Of a DNA stretch of 45,271 nucleotides, positions 1 through 6,154 are shown one piece after another (the stretch's first letter is position 1; every line of letters starts with the position of its first letter). Position numbers and translations under genes: made by a program. The DNA is taken from IMG/VR virus record IMGVR_UViG_3300037847_006994, positions 1 to 45,271 of that record; one strand, given 5' to 3'. Source of the DNA: a virus. The notes under the pieces are model-generated. The model was not told where the DNA came from, ran no database searches, and saw nothing but the letters and a program-made list of their open reading frames with translations.

Positions 1-35
1 TTATTAACATATTTCAAATAATGTACTCCAATCAT
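1..35 (-). CDS. possible start of a gene running off the left edge
   Basis: An ATG at 35 opens a minus-strand frame of about 11 codons to the window edge with no stop. Its ATG overlaps the TGA of the tiny frame to its right (ATGA), the coupling used elsewhere in this genome. Too little is visible to name a product, and it may be chance. Confidence 0.25.
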   Translation of the reverse strand, partial: MIGVHYLKYVN

Positions 36-109
36 CGTATATACATATTATAACCTGAATAGTTGTAGTAAAAAGCTTTCGACTTTAAATTTTTAATTAT
101 ATAATTCAT
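32..109 (-). CDS. possible 25-codon peptide
   Basis: This short frame begins at an ATG inside the end of the GIY-YIG-like gene and stops with TGA overlapping the next ATG. It is rich in Lys, Tyr and Asn. The only support is its position between two coupled junctions and the absence of any other content in bases 36-92. It could equally be a non-coding spacer. Confidence 0.22.
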   Translation of the reverse strand: MNYIIKNLKSKAFYYNYSGYNMYIR

Positions 110-479
110 TTGCTTTTGCTATCCATTTTTCATGATTATACTCTCTTACTTCACTATATCCTCCTGTTTTAAAACCCATATCAACTTTATCTCCAAAATA
201 CTCTAATAATTCTTTTTCAACTTTTTCTGCTTCTGCTTTACTTGGAAATATTTTACTCCACATTACTTTAGTATCAAAATGTTTTATAAAACTATCTTCT
301 TCCGTTAAATTGTTAAAATACATTCTAGCATCTCCATCCCAAAATTCCGTAATACCCGGTTTTAAATATAATCTTTGTTTACTATCTTTTTTAGTAAATA
401 GTTGGATATAAACTTTCCACTTACCATCAGGTAATTTATTATAATATTTATTTTTTACTTCCATAATACTTGTATACAA
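93..479 (-). CDS. GIY-YIG-like (T5orf172-type) protein
   Basis: 128-residue cytosolic protein. The pattern resembles the small GIY-YIG/T5orf172 fold found in phages: a KVYIQLF strand near residue 22, a YLKPGIT strand near 38 in the place of KiGiT, an Arg shortly after (DARM), a helix with repeated Glu (residues 80-95), and a GG-x-SEV motif near 105. Members are often homing or repair nucleases or inactive relatives. Two starts are possible, M1 or M6 (464); both overlap the end of the upstream membrane-protein gene by 10-25 bases. The GIY and YIG triads are degenerate, so nuclease activity is uncertain, and the assignment rests on pattern alone. Confidence 0.45.
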   Translation of the reverse strand: MYTSIMEVKNKYYNKLPDGKWKVYIQLFTKKDSKQRLYLKPGITEFWDGDARMYFNNLTEEDSFIKHFDTKVMWSKIFPSKAEAEKVEKELLEYFGDKVDMGFKTGGYSEVREYNHEKWIAKANELYN

Positions 480-805
480 ATTAATAATAATGATAATACT
501 AAACTAACTGCTGTTTTTGGGCTAATTCCTTCACTAAAGAAATACCAAACACCAATTGCATAAATAATCATTCCAACTCCAAATCCAACAAATCTAGCAG
601 GCCATAACAAACCATCAAATCCATTAACAGTATATTTCGTTCCCCAAATATAAAAAAACGATAATATTATACCTGCTGCTGCTACCCAAAATTCATTTTT
701 TCTAAACCAATCCATTTTAAAAAATTGACCATTTAATTGAAAAAATGTTAGGACATGAGCAGCCATAAAGGCTGCTACTCCTATTAATAAATCATAATAC
801 TTCAT
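455..805 (-). CDS. small polytopic membrane protein
   Basis: 116 residues, mostly hydrophobic, with about four membrane helices (near residues 5-24, 40-58, 68-88 and 95-113) joined by short loops. There is no signal peptide or known motif. Its ATG overlaps the stop of the preceding gene by one base (TAATG), so translation is probably coupled to it and both read from the promoter at 1617-1649. It could be an inner-membrane host-takeover or lysis-accessory protein; no function is evident. Confidence 0.75.
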   Translation of the reverse strand: MKYYDLLIGVAAFMAAHVLTFFQLNGQFFKMDWFRKNEFWVAAAGIILSFFYIWGTKYTVNGFDGLLWPARFVGFGVGMIIYAIGVWYFFSEGISPKTAVSLVLSLLLICIQVLWK

Positions 806-1587
806 TACGCTGCTTTTTCTACTTTTGGTTTTTGGTTATTAAACATATCCATCCATTGTTTAGTTGTTTTTTCTTTTGGTTTAATGGCATTGTATCTTTG
901 TTTAACATACTCACCATCTTTTTCTCTACCTAAATAAAACTCAACATAACTACCACTTTTAAATGTAACTTTTACTAATGGCTCCCATTGTCTCCAACTA
1001 CTATATGTTTCTGATTTAGTAACAGTAGCTTCAGGGTATAATTTTTCATATTTAGCTTTAGTATAATTAAACATTTTCATTTCTCTCTTATTCCTTTCTA
1101 ATTTAGCAACTGCTTTTTGATTTTTTTCATTCAATTTTTCTAATAAACTAGTTGGTAAATATGCTCTATACTGTGGAGTAACTGAACTACATGATAACTT
1201 TGATCTATAAGCACCACGTGACCATTCTTTTTCTAAAGTAACCCATGCTGTACTTGTTTTTAATGTTCTTGATGAAGTACAAAAATAATTATACTTTAAT
1301 GCAATTCCACCTGTATAATCTTTATAAGTAACTTCAGTAGTAAATTGATTAGAACCATAACCAAATGACTTTTGTTCATTTTGTCTAGTTACTATTTTAA
1401 AATCATTTACATACTGGCTTCTTTTAAATCCAGCTTCTTTTAATGTTTCTTCTAATCTTTTAGTGTAATCTGCTCTATTAATAGCAGCTTTTTCTTTTGA
1501 ATCAATAAATTCACGAACTGTGTTTTCTTGCTCAGTCGTTAAAATTTGACCTTCAAATAAATCTAATTGTAATTCTACGTTTGACAT
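805..1587 (-). CDS. conserved-type hypothetical protein, 260 aa
   Basis: Soluble, charged protein starting with a short acidic segment (ELQLDLFEG) and a helical, Lys/Glu-rich stretch (about 15-55). A Ser/Thr/Tyr-rich likely beta region follows (about 70-140), then a Lys-rich helix (150-180) and a second beta region. I recognise no domain. It is the first gene behind the strong promoter at 1617-1649, about 30 bases from the -7 element, and is followed by the coupled membrane protein. Confidence 0.75.
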   Translation of the reverse strand: MSNVELQLDLFEGQILTTEQENTVREFIDSKEKAAINRADYTKRLEETLKEAGFKRSQYVNDFKIVTRQNEQKSFGYGSNQFTTEVTYKDYTGGIALKYNYFCTSSRTLKTSTAWVTLEKEWSRGAYRSKLSCSSVTPQYRAYLPTSLLEKLNEKNQKAVAKLERNKREMKMFNYTKAKYEKLYPEATVTKSETYSSWRQWEPLVKVTFKSGSYVEFYLGREKDGEYVKQRYNAIKPKEKTTKQWMDMFNNQKPKVEKAA

Positions 1588-1616
1588 AACCTTTATTGTT
1601 TTTAATTATTTACTCT

Positions 1617-1649
1617 GTAAATATACGAACCTTCCCTGGGGTAACCAAA
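1617..1649 (-). promoter_or_regulatory. phage promoter, Bacteroidetes -33/-7 type
   Basis: Read on the minus strand: TTTGGTTACC, ten bases, TTCG, then TATATTTAC. The distance from TTTG to TATATTTA is exactly 20 bases, as in the Bacteroidetes sigma-ABfr consensus (TTTG / TAnnTTTG). It is intergenic and drives the 260-aa gene starting at 1587. It shares the full TTTGGTTACC block with the site at 4547-4580. Confidence 0.8.
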
Positions 1650-1669
1650 TATTTCCGCATATTTCTTCA

Positions 1670-1930
1670 CTATATTCTACTTAACCCAGCTGTTTCTTTA
1701 CTATCTTGCATGTGTAAGTTAGTAATAAAATTAAGTAAACTGAGTTTATTTTTCATATTATCTATTGTATTAATAAATCCTTTACCTTTATACTTTTCAA
1801 CTCTCATTTCAATAATAAATTCTCTAGACATACACTTCATTTCATCTAATGTACCGTTAGAATATGCATTAGTAATAGTTGAATAAATTTCCTGTAAATT
1901 ACGTTTTCCTTTTTTAATTGTTAAATTCAT
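1670..1930 (-). CDS. hypothetical protein, 86 aa
   Basis: Small basic, largely helical protein with no recognised motif. It stands alone between two promoters: its own at 1950-1981, about 20 bases upstream, and the next gene's at 1617-1649 just after its stop. This single-gene unit suggests separately timed expression, typical of small early host-takeover genes, though that role is inferred only. Confidence 0.7.
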   Translation of the reverse strand: MNLTIKKGKRNLQEIYSTITNAYSNGTLDEMKCMSREFIIEMRVEKYKGKGFINTIDNMKNKLSLLNFITNLHMQDSKETAGLSRI

Positions 1931-1949
1931 ATTATATTTTTATTTGCCA

Positions 1950-1981
1950 TCAATATACGAAAAAAAAGCCGGGAATCAAAA
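1950..1981 (-). promoter_or_regulatory. phage promoter overlapping a terminator
   Basis: Minus-strand TTTTGATTCC, ten bases, TTCG, TATATTG: the same geometry as the other sites. The -33 block lies inside the downstream arm of the terminator hairpin and the terminator T-tract forms the spacer, so one 45-base stretch ends one transcript and starts the next. Drives the gene starting at 1930. Confidence 0.65.
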
Positions 1982-1996
1982 TAGATTCACCGGCTT
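1960..1996 (-). terminator. Rho-independent terminator
   Basis: On the minus strand AAGCCGG/CCGGCTT and GAATC/GATTC pair into a 12-bp stem with one bulged T and a 6-base loop, followed by a run of T residues. It lies 20 bases after the stop of the small membrane protein gene at 2018 and should end the OMP/membrane-protein transcript. It is the only textbook intrinsic terminator I found in the window. Confidence 0.85.
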
Positions 1997-2017
1997 CTTT
2001 AATTAATGTTTATTAAC

Positions 2018-2245
2018 TTATTTCTTATCTATGAAGAATTTAGCTAATATAACTAAAACTACTAGTCCTACAAATCCACCCTCACCAAAGCTTGATATTA
2101 GTGCAGTTAGATTAGCAACTACGTCCATACCGAACACAGTTCCTCCTGTAAGAATATTCCAAAGGATTGTTACTGGAAGTACAGCTAACATTATATTTAG
2201 CAATCCTCCAAAAAATCCCGTTACGTACTTAATTACATTATCCAT
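2018..2245 (-). CDS. small two-helix membrane protein (holin-like size)
   Basis: 75 residues with two hydrophobic segments (about 10-33 and 45-70), a Gly-rich centre and a short Lys-rich C-terminus. The topology suits a small holin or envelope-modifying peptide, but no motif proves it. It follows the outer-membrane barrel gene after a 27-base gap and ends just before the terminator at 1960-1996, so the two form one transcript. Confidence 0.75.
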   Translation of the reverse strand: MDNVIKYVTGFFGGLLNIMLAVLPVTILWNILTGGTVFGMDVVANLTALISSFGEGGFVGLVVLVILAKFFIDKK

Positions 2246-2272
2246 AATTTCTAATTTTTTAGTTAAACAATA

Positions 2273-2698
2273 TTAAAACTTAAGACCTACTCCTAACATT
2301 AAGTTAGTTGTCTTTTCTCCTACATTGTATACTAATTTAGGATCAACGTATACATTCTTGTGGAAAGTAAACATTTTACCTAAACCTAATGAAAGGTTAT
2401 CAGTATCTACATCTGGTGCAGATCCATAAAGATATACATCATGACCACCTAGTGTCATAAAGTATCTAGCATGTAAATCTAGTACCATAGATTCAGATGA
2501 ATCTGCTTGTGATAAGTTTATACCTACCATAAGATTATCAGATACACCGTATCCTAATGTTGGTGCTATAGACCATTCAGTCCAAGCTACATTTGCGATA
2601 TCTCCAGTACCAACGTACCAATCGCCCTTCGCGTTTTGCGCATTAACTCCTACTGCAACAAGCAGTGATAAAGCTAATGTTAAAATCATTTTTCTCAT
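2273..2698 (-). CDS. phage-encoded outer-membrane beta-barrel protein
   Basis: 141 residues. A clear Sec signal peptide (residues 1-20, cleavage after VNA) precedes a string of alternating hydrophobic/polar strands with Gly and aromatic girdle residues. The chain ends in a strand closing with Lys-Phe, the C-terminal aromatic signature recognised by BamA. Size and pattern suit an 8-stranded OmpA/OmpW/OmpX-like barrel. Its promoter lies about 125 bases upstream, leaving a long leader. A phage that supplies an outer-membrane protein could block superinfection, mask a receptor or alter permeability; that role is inference. The barrel assignment itself is fairly secure. Confidence 0.75.
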   Translation of the reverse strand: MRKMILTLALSLLVAVGVNAQNAKGDWYVGTGDIANVAWTEWSIAPTLGYGVSDNLMVGINLSQADSSESMVLDLHARYFMTLGGHDVYLYGSAPDVDTDNLSLGLGKMFTFHKNVYVDPKLVYNVGEKTTNLMLGVGLKF

Positions 2699-2824
2699 TT
2701 TTTTGATTTTGGTTAATAATTAATTTAATTGTTTTGAAAACGTAGTGGCCAGCTACTTAAGATAACTTATATTGTAACTTTGTTTCGCTAGTAACCCACT
2801 ACAGTTTCTAACAATGTTAAGCCC
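2699..2824 (-). other. long 5' leader with inverted repeat
   Basis: No gene fits here. It is the untranslated region between the promoter at 2825-2856 and the barrel gene. An 8-bp inverted repeat pairs 2741-2748 with 2796-2803 (GTAGTGG/CCACTAC core plus one G-U). A second palindromic core (TGGCCA) lies at 2745-2750. The sequence between is not a tRNA and matches no riboswitch I recognise. Confidence 0.35.
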
Positions 2825-2856
2825 ACAATATAATAAATTGACCTTAGGACTCCAAG
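2825..2856 (-). promoter_or_regulatory. phage promoter for the barrel operon
   Basis: Minus-strand CTTGGAGTCC, ten bases, TTAT, TATATTG, with the same 20-base -33 to -7 spacing. It lies immediately after the stop of the 232-aa gene. Bases 2829-2848 recur exactly, inverted, at 28034-28053. Confidence 0.65.
2829..2848 (-). repeat. 20-base repeat, copy A (inverted relative to 28034-28053)
   Basis: The minus strand here is identical over 20 bases to the plus strand at 28034-28053 beside hsp20. This copy forms the spacer and -7 half of a promoter. The other copy lacks a -33 element. Exact 20-mers are not otherwise seen outside promoter cores. Confidence 0.7.
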
Positions 2857-2861
2857 TCATT

Positions 2862-3560
2862 TTATGAGTCCATTCTATCGTTGAACCAGTTATCGAAATC
2901 TTCAACGTAATCGTCCATTTCGAAATCTTCATATGCTTCTGGTCCATCTATTCTAAAACTATTTTGTAGAGATTCTATATACCCATCTATGGCATAATCG
3001 AATTCACCTTCCTCTACATCATTTACTTTTTGTAAATATTTTTTTAATACTTTAAAGTCTACTCCTTTAGCTTCTGCTAAAAAATTAGCCCATTTTGATT
3101 CCCATCCCTGTTCCATAATATTTTCATTTATATCTATATCAGTAACGTCTGCTTCATACATTCCTGATTTTACTAATGTGTCTTCTATTTGCTTAGCCAT
3201 AGAATCACCTCCACTATTTTTTAAAACATACCATCCATTTAATGGTTTTATCCAAACATACCCATAATCAGCACCCATATCTTTAACTTCATCTCCAAGC
3301 ATCATTCCTGCGGAAAATGCATCTTTTGCATCTATTACTTTATACCCAGGTTCTTGTTTGTTTCGTGCATTAATTTCTCCTGTATCAATATCAAGATAAG
3401 AAATATAACCCTCACCTGCTAACTCTTCAGCTGCACGTTCATCGTTATAAAATTTCTTTAATACCTTACCTAAATACTGAGGGTAACCATCAAAATGATT
3501 ATAAGTTGTGACAAGTTGTTTGTCATCATCTAAAAACGCTACCATTGCTCTTGTTGCCAT
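2862..3560 (-). CDS. hypothetical acidic protein, 232 aa
   Basis: Soluble, acidic protein. The N-terminus (ATRAMVAFLDDD) reads as a beta strand and turn, followed by a helical region with a conserved-looking HFDGYPQYLG segment (about 22-31). The last 60 residues are strongly acidic and helical. I recognise no catalytic motif; proteins of this shape occur in marine myophages as conserved hypotheticals. It follows a 124-aa gene after 26 bases and ends 6 bases before the promoter at 2825-2856. Confidence 0.75.
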   Translation of the reverse strand: MATRAMVAFLDDDKQLVTTYNHFDGYPQYLGKVLKKFYNDERAAEELAGEGYISYLDIDTGEINARNKQEPGYKVIDAKDAFSAGMMLGDEVKDMGADYGYVWIKPLNGWYVLKNSGGDSMAKQIEDTLVKSGMYEADVTDIDINENIMEQGWESKWANFLAEAKGVDFKVLKKYLQKVNDVEEGEFDYAIDGYIESLQNSFRIDGPEAYEDFEMDDYVEDFDNWFNDRMDS

Positions 3561-3586
3561 GTCTTTATTTACTTTTGTTATACATA

Positions 3587-3961
3587 TTAGAGATTTTGTT
3601 TTAGTTTATAGGAATTTATACTATCTTCTCCAACTAATAAATCTAAAATTACAGCACATTCTGGCACTCCTGGAAGTTTAGGCGCAGAATTAATGTAATC
3701 TATATTTGTATTACGCCAAACTTTTATTTTAGTTTTTGCGTTACTTCTATTAGAAGTTTTAAAAACCATAGCGACAGGCATTTTATTATATGGTTTTTTA
3801 TCAATTTTAGGTTGTTTTTCTCCAGCAGTAAATTTTTGTTCTACTTTCCAACATCCATTAGTTGATTTATTTTTATCATAATACCAAGTTGAATCTTTAG
3901 TATCTAATACCCATTTATCTAATTTAACAACTTGTTCGCTTGGTCTACCTCTACTTTCCAT
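3587..3961 (-). CDS. hypothetical protein, 124 aa
   Basis: Basic, Lys-rich protein opening with RGRPSEQ, a segment resembling an AT-hook-like GRP core that could bind AT-rich DNA. A Trp/Tyr-rich middle (residues 16-42) follows. No domain is recognised. It overlaps the end of the SWIM-finger gene by 11 bases and belongs to the transcript started at 4547-4580. DNA binding is speculation from charge and the GRP core only. Confidence 0.7.
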   Translation of the reverse strand: MESRGRPSEQVVKLDKWVLDTKDSTWYYDKNKSTNGCWKVEQKFTAGEKQPKIDKKPYNKMPVAMVFKTSNRSNAKTKIKVWRNTNIDYINSAPKLPGVPECAVILDLLVGEDSINSYKLKQNL

Positions 3962-4388
3962 TTATTTCTAATCTTAATTTTTTAATATGTTTACAATTAT
4001 TACCACTCATCCAAGTACCAGGACATGTACAAGTAAAATTACCTGTATCAGGGTAATATCTAGTTTTATATGTTTTATCTCCTTTTGAACTTAGTGTTTC
4101 AACTACTATAGTTTCTGATTTTTTCTTAACTTTAGGTTTTATGTGTATAACATCGTCTAATGTTGTACCTTCAATTACTTCTTGCCAACCCGGCATAATG
4201 TATGTCTTTCCACCTAATTTCGTTATACACGGTGGTAAAACGTGTTTATGCGTGTATTTAAATAGTTTAACCCATACTGATGAACCTAATCCATCTGGCT
4301 TAATACTATAATTTGTTGTTGGATGATAGAACCTTCTTGTTCTATAATTACCATATTTATTTAAATTTGAAAATTCTATTATTGGCAT
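3951..4388 (-). CDS. SWIM zinc-finger protein
   Basis: 145 residues. The C-terminus holds a clear SWIM-type zinc-binding pattern: C120-x-C122, nine residues, C132-x-H134, preceded by the usual basic strand (YKTRYY). The N-terminal 90 residues are a beta-rich region of unknown fold ending in a Lys-rich linker. SWIM fingers bind DNA or proteins, often in recombination or transposase-linked proteins. Its start codon overlaps the stop of the 50-aa gene upstream, so both are translated from the same message. Confidence 0.7.
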   Translation of the reverse strand: MPIIEFSNLNKYGNYRTRRFYHPTTNYSIKPDGLGSSVWVKLFKYTHKHVLPPCITKLGGKTYIMPGWQEVIEGTTLDDVIHIKPKVKKKSETIVVETLSSKGDKTYKTRYYPDTGNFTCTCPGTWMSGNNCKHIKKLRLEINGK

Positions 4389-4531
4389 TCTTTACTTTTT
4401 TTACCCTTAACTAAACCATAATCTATTACAAATTGCAATTCTTCAGGAGTTACTTTCATTATGTCTTTATTCATAATTTCCATAGCTCTATTGTATTCTT
4501 GCTCTTCGAAATATATTTGTTCGTCTGTCAT
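4379..4531 (-). CDS. hypothetical peptide, 50 aa
   Basis: Acidic, helical small protein starting MTDEQIYFEEQEYN and ending in a Lys-rich tail. It is the first gene after the promoter at 4547-4580 (start codon about 20 bases past the -7 element), and its stop overlaps the SWIM-protein start by ten bases. Clean start, promoter and coupled end make it a real gene despite its size. Function unknown. Confidence 0.7.
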   Translation of the reverse strand: MTDEQIYFEEQEYNRAMEIMNKDIMKVTPEELQFVIDYGLVKGKKSKECQ

Positions 4532-4546
4532 TTATTTCTATTTATG

Positions 4547-4580
4547 GGTAAATATACGAAAGATATCTCAGGTAACCAAA
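4547..4580 (-). promoter_or_regulatory. phage promoter, full-consensus copy
   Basis: Minus-strand TTTGGTTACC, ten bases, TTCG, TATATTTACC. It shares an upstream block (CCGCGCATTTAT) with the promoter at 40588-40621, which suggests a common activator or operator upstream of the -33 element. It is intergenic, between the 109-aa gene stop and the 50-aa gene start. Confidence 0.85.
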
Positions 4581-4599
4581 TAAATGCGCGGAAATCTTA

Positions 4600-4929
4600 C
4601 TAGATATTTGGTGGTAAATCATCTGAAGGAGATGATGATTCCATAAGAGTTGCTAAAGAAGCTGAATTTGCTGATTCAATTATTGATTTTGTTAAATATG
4701 AATCAATAAATCCTTCTAAATCAGCTTGAGTTAAATCATTAAAAGGAATAAAACCTGGATCAGATGGAGAGCCTGTTAAATCGAATTCATATTTTTGATG
4801 CCAATAATGATCACCATCATCTGGGTTTTCGGAAATAGGTATTAGTGTTACTAAACTAAAAGTAATTTTTGAGATTAACCCAGTTGAAGGATCATGTGTT
4901 GTTTTTCTTATTTCGTATTTATGTGTCAT
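4600..4929 (-). CDS. hypothetical protein, 109 aa
   Basis: Soluble protein with a beta-rich first half (alternating Thr/Ser/Ile strands to about residue 50) and a helical second half rich in Ser and Ala ending in SSPSDDLPPNI. Shape and size match small phage virion or head-accessory hypotheticals, but no motif confirms this. Its ATG overlaps the stop of the lipoprotein gene upstream by one base (TAATG). Confidence 0.7.
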   Translation of the reverse strand: MTHKYEIRKTTHDPSTGLISKITFSLVTLIPISENPDDGDHYWHQKYEFDLTGSPSDPGFIPFNDLTQADLEGFIDSYLTKSIIESANSASLATLMESSSPSDDLPPNI

Positions 4930-5783
4930 TATCTATTGTTTATTTTACCACCTCTACTTGGGGATGAAGATGGTCTTGATATAACATTACTACTAGGTCT
5001 AGAGTAATTACTACTTGGTTTAGAATAATTATTACTCGGTCTAGAATAATTGTTACTAGGTTTATAGTTATTGTTATTACTTGGTTTCCAATTATTATTT
5101 GGTTTAATAATTATATTATTATTGTTATTACTTGGTTTATAATTATTAACTACTGGTTTATTTACTATTACTGGTTTGTTAGTTACTAATCTTGAATTAC
5201 CCATTTTACCAAAAGCTATTTTATTTTCTATAGACATTCTATTAGACTCTGTTAAACTACCTCTTCTACTTGCATTGTAAATAACATTATAGCTTGGATT
5301 ATTAAATGGCCCTTGATACCAATTGTTATATGGTCTCCATGGTCTCATATACCAATCCCAATAATTCCAAGGTCTGTAATATGAATAATAAGGATTATAA
5401 TATGAATAATAGTTGCTACCAAAATAAAAATCAAAATCCATCCATAGTGGTCTATAACCCCAATAGCTATAAGTTCTACCCCAATACCAATCAGAACCTC
5501 TATAAAACCTAGGTCTAAAATCTAATGTAATAGTATTAAAATCTAAACTTGTAAATATGTTTACTGAGTCACCTTCAATTTCATCTAAATAAACTACGTC
5601 AGTTTCACAACATTTATCTACTGGTGCTAATTGATAAGTCCCACAACCACATAATAACATTATTATAACACCAAACACAATACCTTTAAGCCAACCAATC
5701 CATGCTGCTTGGTAAGATGAAATGTTTAATCTATCTAACATTTTATAATAATAATTTTTATGCCACTGTATAATTTTATCCAT
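4929..5783 (-). CDS. aromatic-rich lipoprotein-like surface protein
   Basis: 284 residues in three unlike parts. A basic N-terminus leads into a hydrophobic helix (about 29-44) ending in a lipobox-like LLCGCG (Cys45/Cys47), suggesting acylation and envelope anchoring. Next is an extraordinary Tyr/Trp/Phe-rich region (about 90-165, with repeated YY, WY and NPYYSYYRP-like words). Last comes a low-complexity tail of KPSNN/RPSSN repeats (about 215-270). The signal is unusually far in (20 residues before the helix), so it may instead be a membrane anchor. Similar Tyr/Trp-rich, Asn-rich lipoproteins are known on Bacteroidetes cell surfaces; in a phage it could coat or stiffen the host surface. Function is unproven. 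Confidence 0.65.
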   Translation of the reverse strand: MDKIIQWHKNYYYKMLDRLNISSYQAAWIGWLKGIVFGVIIMLLCGCGTYQLAPVDKCCETDVVYLDEIEGDSVNIFTSLDFNTITLDFRPRFYRGSDWYWGRTYSYWGYRPLWMDFDFYFGSNYYSYYNPYYSYYRPWNYWDWYMRPWRPYNNWYQGPFNNPSYNVIYNASRRGSLTESNRMSIENKIAFGKMGNSRLVTNKPVIVNKPVVNNYKPSNNNNNIIIKPNNNWKPSNNNNYKPSNNYSRPSNNYSKPSSNYSRPSSNVISRPSSSPSRGGKINNR

Positions 5784-5784
5784 A

Positions 5785-5970
5785 TTAAGCCATTAAAATA
5801 TCTTTATCATGAGACTTAGTTAATCCTTCTTTTCGTATTTGATTATCTAAAGTAAGATATATACACATTCTTCGTAGTTGTTTAGGATCATGATATGCTA
5901 TTTCTTCTAAATATTCAACATCCATTGCATCAAATACATCATTAAAATTTAAATCTTGAAATGTACCCAT
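5785..5970 (-). CDS. hypothetical protein, 61 aa
   Basis: Small acidic helical protein (MGTFQDLNFNDVFDAMD...). I choose the ATG at 5970 rather than a GTG eight codons earlier that would lie inside the preceding gene. It ends two bases before the lipoprotein start, so the two are co-transcribed. No motif recognised. Confidence 0.65.
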   Translation of the reverse strand: MGTFQDLNFNDVFDAMDVEYLEEIAYHDPKQLRRMCIYLTLDNQIRKEGLTKSHDKDILMA

Positions 5971-5977
5971 TTTTATT

Positions 5978-6106
5978 TTATTTTCCTTGCCCACGATTCA
6001 TTTTTTTATAATTAACTGAGTTTTTCATGTTTGAGTGTTTTGTTTTAGCGTGCACACCAGGACGCTTTCTTCTTTGTTTTTTATAAGTACTCCCTATTAT
6101 TGCCAT
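5978..6106 (-). CDS. small basic phage protein, 42 aa
   Basis: Highly basic 42-residue protein with the words KKQRRKRPGVHAKTK and YKKMNRGQGK. Short proteins with this RPGVHAKTK...RGQG layout recur in marine tailed phages, to my knowledge without a known function; the charge suggests nucleic-acid binding. It is the first gene after the promoter at 6123-6154, with the ATG 16 bases past the -7 element. Confidence 0.75.
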   Translation of the reverse strand: MAIIGSTYKKQRRKRPGVHAKTKHSNMKNSVNYKKMNRGQGK

Positions 6107-6122
6107 TTATTATGTTTTATTA

Positions 6123-6154
6123 TAAATATAACAAATAATTAATTAAACTCCAAA
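6123..6154 (-). promoter_or_regulatory. phage promoter
   Basis: Minus-strand TTTGGAGTTT, ten AT-only bases, TTGT, TATATTTA. It has perfect -33 and near-perfect -7 elements at the family's 20-base spacing and begins directly after the stop of the 486-aa gene. Confidence 0.75.

Noticed and set aside
1596-1886. Plus-strand open frame of 96 codons
   Set aside because: It is the complement of the 86-aa gene and two promoters on the minus strand; the product is AT-codon hydrophobic noise. The same holds for plus-strand frames near 2031, 5306, 6344, 13858, 19058, 20159, 26446, 27744, 31310, 33317, 34975, 35401, 35605, 40823 and 43822.
2753-2947. Minus-strand frame of 64 codons across the barrel leader
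   Set aside because: It overlaps the end of the 232-aa gene and the promoter at 2825-2856, and its composition is not protein-like.
5000-5140. Short tandem DNA repeats resembling a CRISPR array
   Set aside because: They encode the KPSNN/RPSSN repeats of the lipoprotein; there are no unique spacers or palindromic repeats.
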